64,000 nucleotides of DNA from Zoogloeaceae bacterium (GCA_024235595.1 JACKMC010000001.1:1-64000); one strand, 5' to 3'; numbered from the stretch's first letter, positions 8,847 to 18,053 are shown. Notes: generated by a model from the letters alone, not told the origin. Made by a program: numbers and translations.

Positions 8847-10028
8847 TCAGATCCTGGCCAGCGCCTGCTCCAGATCGGCCACCAGGTCGTCGCCGTTCTC
8901 GATGCCGGCCGAGTAGCGGATGAGGCTCTCGGGAATACCGGCGTTGGCGCGTTCCTGCTCGGTCAGCTCGACGTGGCTGGTGGTGCGCGGCGGTCCGACG
9001 AGGGTGCCGACCGAACCCAGGCTGGCCGCCTTGTGGGCGTACTTGAGGTTCTCCAGCACCGTCACCACGTTCTCGAAACCGCCCTTCAGCGAGAAGCTCA
9101 GCATGCCGCCGAAGCCGCGCATCTGGCGCTTGGCGATGTCGTGGTTGAGGTGGGTTTCGAGGCCTGGGTAGAAGACCTGGTCGACCTTGGGGTGCTGCGA
9201 CAGGAAGGTGGCGACCTTCATGGCGTTCTCGTTGTGGCGCGCGATGCGCAGCTCAAGCGTCTTCATGCCGCGCAGGATCATGTAGGCGGACTGCGGGTGC
9301 AGGGTGGCGCCGGTGATCTCGCGATAGTGGAAGATCTGGTCGATCAGGTCCTTCTTGCCGACCGCCAGCCCGCCCATCACGTCCGAGTGGCCGTTGAGGT
9401 ACTTGGTGGCGCTGTAGACGACGATGTCCGCGCCGAGGCTGATCGGGCGCTGGTTGATCGGCGTCGCGAAGGTGTTGTCGACCACCACGATGGCGCCATT
9501 CTCGTGGGCCACTTTCGCCAGCCGCTCGATGTCGACGATCTTCAGCGTGGGGTTGGTCGGGGTCTCGAGATAGAGCACCTTGCAGCCCTTCCTGACTTCG
9601 CGCTCGATGGCCTCGAAATCGCTGGTGTCGACCATGCACACATCGACATTGAGGCGCGGCAGGAACTTGATGAAGATCTTGTTCGAGCCGCCGTAGGTGT
9701 CCTTGATCGCCACCACCCGGTCGCCCGGCGCGAGCAGCGCGAACAGGGTATTGCTGATCGCCGCCATGCCGGTCGAGAAGCTGGTGGCTTCTTCGCCGCC
9801 GTCCATGATGCGGATCTTCTCTTCGAGCGGGCGTACCGTGGGGTTGGTGTTGCGCGAATAGATGTGGCCCTTCTTCTTGCCCATCCCGACCTGGTGCCAC
9901 TCTTCCATGTCGTCGTAGCCGAAGGTGACCGAGTTGTAGACCGGCAGGCAGATGGCGTTCTCGGCGAAGAGGTGCTCCTCGCCGGCCCAGACCGAGGCGG
10001 TTCCGGTGTTGTTGTCGAATTCGTTCAT
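8847..10028 (-). CDS. Cystathionine gamma-synthase/lyase family PLP enzyme
   Basis: A 393-residue Cys/Met-metabolism PLP enzyme. The PLP lysine is in YSATKYLNGHSD; SFSTGMAAI, YLETPTNPT and VVDNTFATP are family motifs. Members catalyse gamma-replacement or beta/gamma-elimination on amino acids with an activated side chain; the specific substrate is not evident. It begins about 100 bp downstream of eutE/doeB on the same strand, where other ectoine clusters carry the transaminase and semialdehyde dehydrogenase genes, so a role in processing diaminobutyrate-related intermediates is possible but only inferred. Function in methionine or cysteine metabolism is the main alternative. Confidence 0.85.
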   Translation of the reverse strand: MNEFDNNTGTASVWAGEEHLFAENAICLPVYNSVTFGYDDMEEWHQVGMGKKKGHIYSRNTNPTVRPLEEKIRIMDGGEEATSFSTGMAAISNTLFALLAPGDRVVAIKDTYGGSNKIFIKFLPRLNVDVCMVDTSDFEAIEREVRKGCKVLYLETPTNPTLKIVDIERLAKVAHENGAIVVVDNTFATPINQRPISLGADIVVYSATKYLNGHSDVMGGLAVGKKDLIDQIFHYREITGATLHPQSAYMILRGMKTLELRIARHNENAMKVATFLSQHPKVDQVFYPGLETHLNHDIAKRQMRGFGGMLSFSLKGGFENVVTVLENLKYAHKAASLGSVGTLVGPPRTTSHVELTEQERANAGIPESLIRYSAGIENGDDLVADLEQALARI

Positions 10029-10130
10029 TTCAGTTGCTCCTTTGGTAGCAAATGTGGAGCCCGGCGGTCGCGCAGCGGCGCAGCCCGGGCGGTATTCAAA
10101 TGGGGTGAATCCCTGCTGTCTTGCCCGGCC

Positions 10131-11123
10131 TCAGCCGACCACCTCGGCAACCACCGCAAGGGTGTCGCCGCAGTGGATCAGCCCGGGAAAATGGCGTGCC
10201 GCGAGGATGCCGCTGCGCCCGGCGCGATATTCGATCGGTGCGCTGCCGGTACGCGTCGCGTCATGGACGCGGCCGACGACATCGCCGGCGTTCACCGGAT
10301 CACCGAGATCGACGCACATCTCGAGCAGGCCGTCATGCATCGAGGCGACGTAGCAATCGCCATCGGGCATATCGAGCTTGATCGACTTGCGCGGCGACAT
10401 CTCGCCCTTGCAGATTTCGCAGTGGATGAGGAAGTCGCGCACGCCTTGCTCGGCGATGGCGACGCTCCGGGCGGTCGACGAGCCGCCGCCGCCCAGTTCG
10501 GTCGATACGAACACCTTGCCGGCCTCTTCGGCCGCGGTGTCGAACATGCCGACGCTGTCCAGCTCGAGCATGTGCATCGAGTAGGGCGCGCCGAAGGCCT
10601 CCATCGCCGCCTGGCAGCGTGCTTCCTGGGCCTTGTCGTCGAGCACGTGAATGCATGCGAAGGGCAGGAAATCGAGCGTCTTGCCACCCGAGTGGATGTC
10701 GAGCACGAAATCGGCACGAGGCAGCAGATGGCGCTGGATGTAGTCCGCGATCTTCTCGGTGACAGTGCCGTCCGGCTTGCCGGGGAAGCTGCGGTTGAGA
10801 TTGCCCCGGTCGATCGGCGAGGTTCGGGTGCCGGCGCGAAATGCCGGGTAGTTCAGGAAAGGCACGATGATCACGCAGCCGCTGACCTCCTCGGCCTTGA
10901 GGCTGTTGCTGAGCTTTCTCAGCGCGACCGCACCCTCGTACTCGTCGCCATGGTTGGCGCCGGTGAGCAAGGCGGTGGGGCCCTTGCCGTTGCGAACCAC
11001 GGTGATCGGGATCATCACCGCACCCCACGCGGCATCGTCGCGCGAATAGGGCAGCTTGAGAAAGCCGTGCTGGACGCCGTCGCGGTCGAGGTCGACGGTC
11101 GGGCTGATCGGTGAGGGTTTCAT
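10131..11123 (-). CDS. eutE: N-alpha-acetyl-L-2,4-diaminobutyrate deacetylase
   Basis: Zinc-dependent deacetylase of the succinylglutamate desuccinylase/aspartoacylase superfamily, called EutE or DoeB, which converts N-alpha-acetyl-diaminobutyrate (the product of ectoine hydrolase) to diaminobutyrate and acetate. The 330 residues contain the metal-ligand motif GANHGDEYEG (H..E), RGNLNRSFPG, and the third-ligand segment DIHSGG. The ATG at 11123 lies 5 bp after the upstream eutD stop, so the genes are almost certainly cotranscribed. The assignment rests on family plus its place after two ectoine hydrolases. Confidence 0.9.
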   Translation of the reverse strand: MKPSPISPTVDLDRDGVQHGFLKLPYSRDDAAWGAVMIPITVVRNGKGPTALLTGANHGDEYEGAVALRKLSNSLKAEEVSGCVIIVPFLNYPAFRAGTRTSPIDRGNLNRSFPGKPDGTVTEKIADYIQRHLLPRADFVLDIHSGGKTLDFLPFACIHVLDDKAQEARCQAAMEAFGAPYSMHMLELDSVGMFDTAAEEAGKVFVSTELGGGGSSTARSVAIAEQGVRDFLIHCEICKGEMSPRKSIKLDMPDGDCYVASMHDGLLEMCVDLGDPVNAGDVVGRVHDATRTGSAPIEYRAGRSGILAARHFPGLIHCGDTLAVVAEVVG

Positions 11124-11128
11124 GACAC

Positions 11129-12316
11129 TCACTCCTTGACGAAGAGTTTGCGCGGCGTGTTGCACAGGGGCTCGACACCGGTGGGGGTGATGAGGATGCT
11201 TTCGGTGATCTCCAGGCCCCAGTCGTCCTGCCACAGGCCGGGCATGAAGTGGAAGGTCATGCCGGGCTCGAGCACGGTGGTGTCGCCCGGGCGCAGGCTC
11301 ATCGTGCGCTCGCCCCAGTCGGGCGGATAGCTCGCGCCGATCGGGTAGCCGCAGCGGCTCGACTTGTCGATGCCGTAGCGCTTGAGCACGGCGAAGAAGG
11401 CGTTGGCGATGTGCTCGCAGGTGTTGCCGGGTTTCGCGGCGTCGAGGCCGGCCTCGATGCCTTCGATGATCGCCTTCTCGGCCTCGATGAAGTGCTTGGG
11501 CGGGCGACCCAGGTACACCGTGCGCGACTGCGGGCAGTGATAGCGCCGGTAGCAGCCGGTGATCTCGAAGAAGGTGCCCGAGTCGGCCGGCATCGGCGAA
11601 TCGTCCCAGGTCAGGTGCGGCGCCGCGGCGTCGGCGCCGGTGGGCAGCATCGGCACGATCGAGGGGTAGTCGCCGCCGTGGCCCTCGGCACCGATGATCG
11701 CGGTCGAGTAGATCTGCGCCACCAGCTCGTTCTTGCGCATGCCCGGCTCGATCACCTCGAGGATCTTGTCGTGCATCTTCTCGACGATGCGCGCGGCGAT
11801 CCGCATGTAGGCGATCTCCTGCTCCGACTTGACCGCCCGCTGCCAGTTCACCAGGCCGTTGGTGTCGACGAAGCGGGCCTGCGGCAGGTGCTTTTGCAGC
11901 GAGGCGAAGGCCGCCGCGCTGAAGTAGTAGTTGTCCATCTCCACGCCGATGCGCTTGTCCTGCCAGCCGCGCGCCGCGATGACCTCGCTGGACAGGTAGT
12001 CCATGGGGTGGCGCTCGGTCGACATCACGTAGTTGTCGGGGTAGCGGATGATGCTCTCGGGCGAGATCCAGGCGGTGCGGGCGGCGCCGTTGCCGTCCAT
12101 GCCGCGGCCGAACCACAGCGGCTCGCCTTCGAGCCCGACCAGCACGCATTGGTGCACATAGAAGGACCAGCCGTCGTAGCCGGTGAGCCAGTTCATGTTG
12201 GCCGGGTCGGTGACGATCAGCAGCTCCACACCCTTTTTCGCCATTGCCGCACGGGTCTTGGCCAGGCGCGCGGCGTACTCGCTGCGTTCGAATGGCAGTT
12301 TCACTTCTGTATTCAT
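11129..12316 (-). CDS. eutD: Ectoine hydrolase, copy 1 (downstream copy)
   Basis: Ectoine hydrolase (EutD/DoeA), a creatinase/M24-peptidase-fold enzyme opening the ectoine ring to N-acetyl-diaminobutyrate. The 395 residues have an N-terminal creatinase-like domain (about 10-150, NMNWLTGYDGWSFYVHQCVL) and the pita-bread catalytic domain (about 165-385, GAEGHGGDYPS, EITGCYRRYHCPQSRT, LEPGMTFHFMPG). It is the downstream member of a tandem pair: residues from about 100 to the penultimate residue are identical to copy 2, while the first 99 differ at roughly a quarter of positions. Ends 5 bp before eutE. Confidence 0.93.
   Translation of the reverse strand: MNTEVKLPFERSEYAARLAKTRAAMAKKGVELLIVTDPANMNWLTGYDGWSFYVHQCVLVGLEGEPLWFGRGMDGNGAARTAWISPESIIRYPDNYVMSTERHPMDYLSSEVIAARGWQDKRIGVEMDNYYFSAAAFASLQKHLPQARFVDTNGLVNWQRAVKSEQEIAYMRIAARIVEKMHDKILEVIEPGMRKNELVAQIYSTAIIGAEGHGGDYPSIVPMLPTGADAAAPHLTWDDSPMPADSGTFFEITGCYRRYHCPQSRTVYLGRPPKHFIEAEKAIIEGIEAGLDAAKPGNTCEHIANAFFAVLKRYGIDKSSRCGYPIGASYPPDWGERTMSLRPGDTTVLEPGMTFHFMPGLWQDDWGLEITESILITPTGVEPLCNTPRKLFVKE
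11135..12019. repeat. 885-bp direct repeat within the eutD pair, copy 1
   Basis: By eye this block matches 12371-13255 without a difference I could find, offset 1236 bp. It begins at the penultimate codons of the gene and stops abruptly at 12020 (C here, G in the other copy), after which the two genes diverge without length change. The sharp boundary inside an otherwise alignable gene is the mark of gene conversion or recent recombination. Confidence 0.85.
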
Positions 12317-12364
12317 GTTCGATTGCCTCTCTTGATCGGTGTTGTTCGGTTCATCAGCCAGCGA

Positions 12365-13552
12365 TCAGGGCTTGACGAAGAGTTTGCGCGGCGTGTTGCA
12401 CAGGGGCTCGACACCGGTGGGGGTGATGAGGATGCTTTCGGTGATCTCCAGGCCCCAGTCGTCCTGCCACAGGCCGGGCATGAAGTGGAAGGTCATGCCG
12501 GGCTCGAGCACGGTGGTGTCGCCCGGGCGCAGGCTCATCGTGCGCTCGCCCCAGTCGGGCGGATAGCTCGCGCCGATCGGGTAGCCGCAGCGGCTCGACT
12601 TGTCGATGCCGTAGCGCTTGAGCACGGCGAAGAAGGCGTTGGCGATGTGCTCGCAGGTGTTGCCGGGTTTCGCGGCGTCGAGGCCGGCCTCGATGCCTTC
12701 GATGATCGCCTTCTCGGCCTCGATGAAGTGCTTGGGCGGGCGACCCAGGTACACCGTGCGCGACTGCGGGCAGTGATAGCGCCGGTAGCAGCCGGTGATC
12801 TCGAAGAAGGTGCCCGAGTCGGCCGGCATCGGCGAATCGTCCCAGGTCAGGTGCGGCGCCGCGGCGTCGGCGCCGGTGGGCAGCATCGGCACGATCGAGG
12901 GGTAGTCGCCGCCGTGGCCCTCGGCACCGATGATCGCGGTCGAGTAGATCTGCGCCACCAGCTCGTTCTTGCGCATGCCCGGCTCGATCACCTCGAGGAT
13001 CTTGTCGTGCATCTTCTCGACGATGCGCGCGGCGATCCGCATGTAGGCGATCTCCTGCTCCGACTTGACCGCCCGCTGCCAGTTCACCAGGCCGTTGGTG
13101 TCGACGAAGCGGGCCTGCGGCAGGTGCTTTTGCAGCGAGGCGAAGGCCGCCGCGCTGAAGTAGTAGTTGTCCATCTCCACGCCGATGCGCTTGTCCTGCC
13201 AGCCGCGCGCCGCGATGACCTCGCTGGACAGGTAGTCCATGGGGTGGCGCTCGGTGGACTGCACATAGTGATCGGGGTAGCCGATCATGTTGTCGCGCGC
13301 CAGCCAGGTGGTGAGCCTGGCGCCGTTGGTATCCTGGCCGCGGCCGAACCACAGCGGCTCGCCCTCGAGCCCGAGCAGCACGCACTGGTGCACATAGAAG
13401 GACCAGCCGTCGTAGCCGGTGAGCCAGTTCATGTTGGCCGGGTCGGTGACGATCAGCAGCTCAACGCCGCGCGCGGCCATCGCGGCGCGGGTACGCGCCA
13501 GCCGTGCGGCGTATTCGGCGGCGTCAAAGGGGAGCGAACGGGATGCAGGCAT
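12365..13552 (-). CDS. eutD: Ectoine hydrolase, copy 2 (upstream copy)
   Basis: Second EutD/DoeA-type hydrolase, also 395 residues, starting MPASRSLPFDAAEYAARL. The catalytic domain is identical to copy 1 apart from the final residue (P instead of E). The N-terminal domain differs mainly at residues 2-28 and 60-98, for example GRGQDTNGARLTTW here against GRGMDGNGAARTAW in copy 1. Both copies keep the family motifs, so both may be active; divergence in the N-terminal domain could tune substrate choice between ectoine and hydroxyectoine, which is inference. It lies 14 bp downstream of eutC and 48 bp upstream of copy 1. Confidence 0.92.
   Translation of the reverse strand: MPASRSLPFDAAEYAARLARTRAAMAARGVELLIVTDPANMNWLTGYDGWSFYVHQCVLLGLEGEPLWFGRGQDTNGARLTTWLARDNMIGYPDHYVQSTERHPMDYLSSEVIAARGWQDKRIGVEMDNYYFSAAAFASLQKHLPQARFVDTNGLVNWQRAVKSEQEIAYMRIAARIVEKMHDKILEVIEPGMRKNELVAQIYSTAIIGAEGHGGDYPSIVPMLPTGADAAAPHLTWDDSPMPADSGTFFEITGCYRRYHCPQSRTVYLGRPPKHFIEAEKAIIEGIEAGLDAAKPGNTCEHIANAFFAVLKRYGIDKSSRCGYPIGASYPPDWGERTMSLRPGDTTVLEPGMTFHFMPGLWQDDWGLEITESILITPTGVEPLCNTPRKLFVKP
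12371..13255. repeat. 885-bp direct repeat within the eutD pair, copy 2
   Basis: Partner of the block at 11135-12019, identical by visual comparison. It could also mediate unequal crossing-over that would delete or multiply one eutD copy, so copy number may vary between isolates. Confidence 0.85.
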
Positions 13553-13566
13553 GGCGCGCTCCCGGC

Positions 13567-14559
13567 TCAGGACCGAAACGTGGTGCCACGACCGCTCGAC
13601 AGCGCGCGGGCATGGGCGAGGTTGGCGATGGCGGTGTCCTGCGCGCCGGTACCGGTGAGATCACAGATCGTCACCTCCTGCGCGCTGGCGCGACCGAGCG
13701 CCTGGCCGGCGATGATCTGGCCGAGCTCGGCGATCTGCGCCGACGCATCGACCAGGCCCGCATCGAGCGCATGGTGCAGCTCGCCCAGCAGGCTCGCCTG
13801 TGCGATGCGGTCGCAGACATAGCGGCTGGCGGCGACAAGCGCGGCCGGCGCGATCTCGTTCTTGTGCTCGGCATCCGAGCCCATCGCGGTGATGTGCATG
13901 CCGGGCCGCAGATGCGCCGCCTGGATCAGCGGCTCGCGGCTCGGCGTGGTGGTCACCACCACGTCCGCGGCGGCCACCGCTTCGTCGATGCTGGCGACCG
14001 GGCGGACCTCGATACCGAGGCGCACCGACATCTCTTCGGCGCAGGCGCGAGCCCTGGCGGGCGAGGGCGCCCAGATCGTCGCGGACTCGATCGGCCGCAC
14101 CAGGCACAGCGCCTGCAATTGCAGCCTGGCCTGCTCGCCGGCGCCGATGATTGCCGCCCGGCGCGCATCCTCGCGGGCCAGCCAGCGCGCCGCCACGGCG
14201 CCCGCGGCGGCGGTACGCACGCTGGTGAGATAACCGTTGTCGAGCAACAGCGCTTCGAGCACGCCGGTGTGCGCCGACAGCAGCATCATCATGCCGCTGA
14301 GGCTGGGCAGGCCGATCTTCGGGTTGTCGAAGAAGCCCGGGCTGACCTTGATGGCGAAGCTCTCGAGCGATGGCAGGTAAGCGGTCTTGACGTCCACCTC
14401 GCCATTGCGCTCATGGATGTCGAGACGCAGGATCGGCGGCATTTCCACGGCCTCGGTGGCCAGCGCGCAAAAGGCGTGTTCGACGCACGCGATGCTGTCG
14501 AGATCCAGTGCTACGCAGGCTCGCAGATCGGTTTCGCTCAACAAGGTGATTGCCGGCAT
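13567..14559 (-). CDS. eutC: Ornithine cyclodeaminase family protein EutC
   Basis: A 330-residue member of the ornithine cyclodeaminase/mu-crystallin family with a Rossmann NAD(P) site (AAIIGAGEQARLQLQAL, about 135-152) and the motif TSVRTAAAGAVAARWLA typical of the family. EutC accompanies eutA and eutB in clusters that convert 5-hydroxyectoine toward ectoine; its exact reaction is not settled. It is the first gene of the downstream segment eutC-eutD-eutD-eutE, after a 254-bp gap containing a candidate regulatory motif. Confidence 0.88.
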   Translation of the reverse strand: MPAITLLSETDLRACVALDLDSIACVEHAFCALATEAVEMPPILRLDIHERNGEVDVKTAYLPSLESFAIKVSPGFFDNPKIGLPSLSGMMMLLSAHTGVLEALLLDNGYLTSVRTAAAGAVAARWLAREDARRAAIIGAGEQARLQLQALCLVRPIESATIWAPSPARARACAEEMSVRLGIEVRPVASIDEAVAAADVVVTTTPSREPLIQAAHLRPGMHITAMGSDAEHKNEIAPAALVAASRYVCDRIAQASLLGELHHALDAGLVDASAQIAELGQIIAGQALGRASAQEVTICDLTGTGAQDTAIANLAHARALSSGRGTTFRS

Positions 14560-14813
14560 TGCGCCCTCTTCTCAAGATGAATGGAGACTTCCCACATTCG
14601 CCGGCCGCTTTCGCTGAGAAGCTTTGCTGGCTGGCTTGAGAACGAGTTTAGGGGGGCAGAACGGTGCTTTCCCTTGTCCTAGTGCATTGCCGTGACGCAT
14701 GACAGGAATGTGTCCGGGGCGCTCCGGCCGGCGGCACTTCGCCCGCCTTTCTCGCACTGGCGCGAAGCGAGGGCAATCGGTGGCCGAAGCCGCGGTGCCG
14801 CCCGAGGGGCGTC
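14560..14813. promoter_or_regulatory. Intergenic region upstream of eutC with CTAGTGCA motif
   Basis: This 254-bp gap lies between the enuR stop and the eutC start. At 14674-14690 it carries TTGTCCTAGTGCATTGC. The 10-mer TTGTCCTAGT recurs at 5978, and CTAGTGCA recurs at 20107 before uehA. These are candidate promoter or EnuR-binding elements for the eutCDDE segment, inferred from recurrence only. Confidence 0.4.
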
Positions 14814-16211
14814 CTAGCTGTAGCTGTTGACGCCCGGGTATTGACGGAAGACGCTGGCGATGGTGGCGATCGCGGTGCGCACCCGCACCTCGCTCAGCGC
14901 GCTGCCGATGCATAGCCGGATGGCATCCGGCCGCGGGGTGCCCTTGACCAGGAAGGGGTCGGGTGAGGTGACCGCCACGTTGCGATTCCTGAGCTGCTTG
15001 ACGAGGGCGTCGAGCTGCCAGTGCTGGGGAATCCCGACCCAGGCGGTCAGCGCGTTCGGATGGTGGCCGATGACATGTTCGCCGAGCAGTTCCATCACCG
15101 CCCGATGGCGGACCGCGAGACGCTCGCGCTGCACCTCGACCAGACGCTGGGCGGTGCCGTCGGCGATCCAGCGGGTGGCGACCTCGGCCAGCAGCGGCGT
15201 CGCCATCCAGCTGTTCACCCGCAGGATGCTGTCCGCCCGGATGGCCATGCGCCTGGGCACGGTCAGGTAACCGGTGCGCAGGCCGCACAGCACCGACTTG
15301 GTGAAGCTGGTGCAGTGAAAGCCGAGCTCGGGCAGCATGCTGCAGATCGGCTCGTGGCGCTGCGCCAGCAAGGGGCCGTATACGTCATCCTCGATCACGT
15401 AGACCCCGTATTTTTCTGCGATGCGGGCAATCGCGGCGCGACGCGACGGCGGCATCAGCGACACCGTCGGATTGTTGAAGTTGGGGGTGCACACCAGCAC
15501 CCGGATCCGCTCGTTGGCGCACATGTCCTCGAAATGATCCGGGTGGATGCCGAATTCGTCGCAGTCCAGGCCCTTGAGCGTAAAGCCCAGCACCTGCGCC
15601 GAGCCGATGACGCCATGGTCGGTCACGTTCTCGCTCAGCACGATGTCGCCGGGACTCACCAGCGAGGCGAGCGCGGTAAACATCGCGTGGGCGGTGCCGT
15701 TGGTGATCAGTACGGTGTCGAGCGTGGCCTTTACGCCCAGGCCTTCGAGCCATTGCACGGCCGCGGCGCGGTGATACTCGAAGCCGGCGATCGGCCGGCA
15801 GTCGCGGATCCAGGGCTGGTCCTGCTGCATCGAAAAATCGCCGCACACCTTGCGCCACGCCTCGTCGTGTGCGGCGGTGTGCACGATGCGGGCCATCGAA
15901 AAATCGACCAAGGTGCGCTCGGCATAGTCGAGCATGTAGGTGGCGGCCTTTTCGCTCACGCGCCGCGACACGAAGCTGCCACGCCCCACCTCGCAGCGGA
16001 TCATGCCGTGCTGCTCGAGTTCCTTGTAGGCATTGGTCACCGTTTGCACGCTGATGCCGAGCTTGCGCCCGACCTCGCGCTGCGGCGGCAGACGGGTACC
16101 GTCCTTGAGCGCCCCGCTCTCGATGTCGGCCATGATGGCCTGGACCAGCGCCTTGTACTTGGACTCCCCGCCGCGAACCGCGGCAAGCGCCTTGTTCCAG
16201 AGTTCCATCAT
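14814..16211 (-). CDS. enuR: MocR/GntR-type regulator of ectoine catabolism
   Basis: A 465-residue MocR-family regulator: N-terminal GntR winged helix (about 10-80, LPPQREVGRKLGISVQTVTNAY) and an aminotransferase class I-like effector domain (about 110-455). The PLP-anchoring lysine is Lys305 in SFTKS, close to the lysine position described for EnuR. EnuR represses ectoine uptake and catabolic genes until N-alpha-acetyl-diaminobutyrate (or diaminobutyrate) reacts with its PLP. The gene sits in the middle of the cluster, 84 bp after eutB and in the same direction, rather than at its edge. Confidence 0.9.
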   Translation of the reverse strand: MMELWNKALAAVRGGESKYKALVQAIMADIESGALKDGTRLPPQREVGRKLGISVQTVTNAYKELEQHGMIRCEVGRGSFVSRRVSEKAATYMLDYAERTLVDFSMARIVHTAAHDEAWRKVCGDFSMQQDQPWIRDCRPIAGFEYHRAAAVQWLEGLGVKATLDTVLITNGTAHAMFTALASLVSPGDIVLSENVTDHGVIGSAQVLGFTLKGLDCDEFGIHPDHFEDMCANERIRVLVCTPNFNNPTVSLMPPSRRAAIARIAEKYGVYVIEDDVYGPLLAQRHEPICSMLPELGFHCTSFTKSVLCGLRTGYLTVPRRMAIRADSILRVNSWMATPLLAEVATRWIADGTAQRLVEVQRERLAVRHRAVMELLGEHVIGHHPNALTAWVGIPQHWQLDALVKQLRNRNVAVTSPDPFLVKGTPRPDAIRLCIGSALSEVRVRTAIATIASVFRQYPGVNSYS

Positions 16212-16295
16212 GTTGCCTCCCGGATGTACTCGTTCAGCCGGCCATCCTGCCGGTACGCGACCTGTCGCCCCGTGGCCGGCGGGCGCCCGCTCTCG

Positions 16296-17267
16296 TCATG
16301 TGCCCGCGCACAGCAGCCGGCGATGCAGCGCCATGTCGATGTTGGCCCCGCTGGCCATCACCACCGTGGTGCCGGCGGCCTCGATGCGGCCGGACAGCAG
16401 CGCGGCGATGCCGACCGCCCCGCTGCCTTCGAGGATGAGCTGCTCCTGGTCGTAGGCATGGCGGATCGCCCCGGCGATTTCCTCTTCGCTCACCAGCATG
16501 GTGTCGTCAACCAGCGCCTGGACCATACGGAAAGTGTAGCGGTTGTCGAGCCCGATGCCGCCGCCCAGTGAATCGGCCAGCGTGGCGACCTCTTCGACCT
16601 GCACCGGCTTGCCGGCACGCAGGCTGGCATGCATCGCGCAGCCGTGCTCCATGCTCACGCCGATCACCCGGATCGCCGGGCTCGCACTCTTCATCGCCAG
16701 CGCCACGCCGGCCAGCAGGCCGCCGCCCGAGAGGGGCACCAGCACGGTGTCGACGGCTGGCAGCTCTTCCAGCACTTCGAGACCCGCGGTGCCCTGGCCG
16801 GCGATCACGTCGGCATGATCGAAAGGCGGCAGACGGACCAGGCCCTCCTCGGCGACCAGCCGGGCGACCTCGAGCTCGGCCTCGTCCTGGCTCGAGCCGA
16901 TGATGCGCACGTCGGCGCCCAGCGCGCGGATCGCCTCCACCTTGTTGGAAGGCACCAGCCGCGACATGCAGATCACCGCGCGCACGCCGAGTTGATGCGC
17001 CGCGTGGGCCAGCGCGCGGCCGTAGTTGCCGGTCGATACCCCGATCACGCCCCGACGGCGGGCCTCGTCGTCGAGCTGCAGGATCGCATTGGTGGCCCCG
17101 CGCAGCTTGAAGCTGCCGGTGATCTGGCGGCAGTCGAGCTTGAGATGCACGCTGCCGCCGGTGTGCCGGGACAGGCTCGGCGAGGGCACCAGCGCAGTGC
17201 GCAGGATATGGCCGTGCAGACGCTGGCGCGCCTTGTAGATGTCGATCAGGCGGATTTCATCTTGCAT
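16296..17267 (-). CDS. eutB: Threonine dehydratase-like PLP enzyme EutB
   Basis: A 323-residue fold-type II PLP protein of the serine/threonine dehydratase family. The PLP lysine is in ITGSFKLRGATNAI, and the phosphate-binding glycine loop is PLSGGGLLAGVA. In hydroxyectoine-using bacteria EutB is thought to act with EutA and EutC in converting hydroxyectoine to ectoine. The ATG at 17267 was preferred to the more distal open-frame start because the homologous region begins there and it lies 5 bp after the eutA stop, indicating translational coupling. Confidence 0.88.
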   Translation of the reverse strand: MQDEIRLIDIYKARQRLHGHILRTALVPSPSLSRHTGGSVHLKLDCRQITGSFKLRGATNAILQLDDEARRRGVIGVSTGNYGRALAHAAHQLGVRAVICMSRLVPSNKVEAIRALGADVRIIGSSQDEAELEVARLVAEEGLVRLPPFDHADVIAGQGTAGLEVLEELPAVDTVLVPLSGGGLLAGVALAMKSASPAIRVIGVSMEHGCAMHASLRAGKPVQVEEVATLADSLGGGIGLDNRYTFRMVQALVDDTMLVSEEEIAGAIRHAYDQEQLILEGSGAVGIAALLSGRIEAAGTTVVMASGANIDMALHRRLLCAGT

Positions 17268-17272
17268 CTGAG

Positions 17273-18034
17273 TCACTTCCCCGAGGCGTGATCGAAGAGG
17301 CGGCCAGGCGCCTGCTTGCCAGCGGCGACGCCGCTCAGCTGCAAGGCATGCCAGACGATGGCCTGGTTGCTGGTTACCACCGGACGGCCCAGCGCCACTT
17401 CGAGGGCGTCGACGGCGAGGCTTGAGCGCAGCGCGGTGCACGAGATGAACAGTGCATCGGCATCGACCGCCATGGCCTGGACGCCGGCCTCGACGATCGC
17501 CTCCGGCGACACCGCGGTCATCTCGTTGTCGTCGTCCATGCCGAAGCCGCTGACATTGATCACTTCGAGGCCACGGCTGGCGTAGTAGTCGCCGAGGGCA
17601 CGGTTCACGTCCTCATGGTAGGGCGTGAGGATGGAGACCCGGCGGGCACCCAGGTGATGCAGCGCCGCCAGGCTCGCCGTTACCGGGGTGGTGGCATGGC
17701 GGCAGGCACGGGCCTCGCCGATCAGCTTCAGGGTCGCCGTCTCGCCCATCGCGATGGTGCCCGAGGTACAGCCGTAGACGACCACGTCGAGCGGCACGCC
17801 GGGCAGCAGGTCGCGACCGGCGCGGGGCATGTCCGCGGCCACCCGGCGCAGCGCCTCGAGTCCCATCGGATTGGCGTGCTGCACCCGATTGCAGTAGATC
17901 TCGACCTGCGCGGGCAGCATCCGCCGCAGGTCCGATTCGCTGTTGAGATCGGTGGCCAGCGCGATCAGGCCGATCCGCGCGGCCGGGGCCGCCAGCAGGT
18001 GATGGGAGGAAAGCTGGATGGATTCGATGCGCAT
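17273..18034 (-). CDS. eutA: Asp/Glu racemase-like protein EutA
   Basis: A 253-residue member of the aspartate/glutamate racemase, arylmalonate decarboxylase and maleate isomerase superfamily. Both superfamily cysteines are present, in YGCTSGTIAMG (first half) and SCTALRSS (second half). EutA is proposed to invert or otherwise process the hydroxyl-bearing carbon of hydroxyectoine in concert with EutB and EutC. It starts 19 bp downstream of uehC and runs into eutB with a 5-bp gap. Confidence 0.88.
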   Translation of the reverse strand: MRIESIQLSSHHLLAAPAARIGLIALATDLNSESDLRRMLPAQVEIYCNRVQHANPMGLEALRRVAADMPRAGRDLLPGVPLDVVVYGCTSGTIAMGETATLKLIGEARACRHATTPVTASLAALHHLGARRVSILTPYHEDVNRALGDYYASRGLEVINVSGFGMDDDNEMTAVSPEAIVEAGVQAMAVDADALFISCTALRSSLAVDALEVALGRPVVTSNQAIVWHALQLSGVAAGKQAPGRLFDHASGK

Positions 18035-18053
18035 GATGGGGATGTAGTCTCGT

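Noticed and set aside
11249..13822. An 857-codon frame opposite both eutD copies with an internal repeat
   Set aside because: Antisense shadow; its apparent protein repeat is only the 885-bp duplication read backwards.
15021..16571. A 516-codon plus-strand frame opposite enuR
   Set aside because: Antisense to a well-supported regulator gene and rich in His/Gly/Arg like the other shadows.
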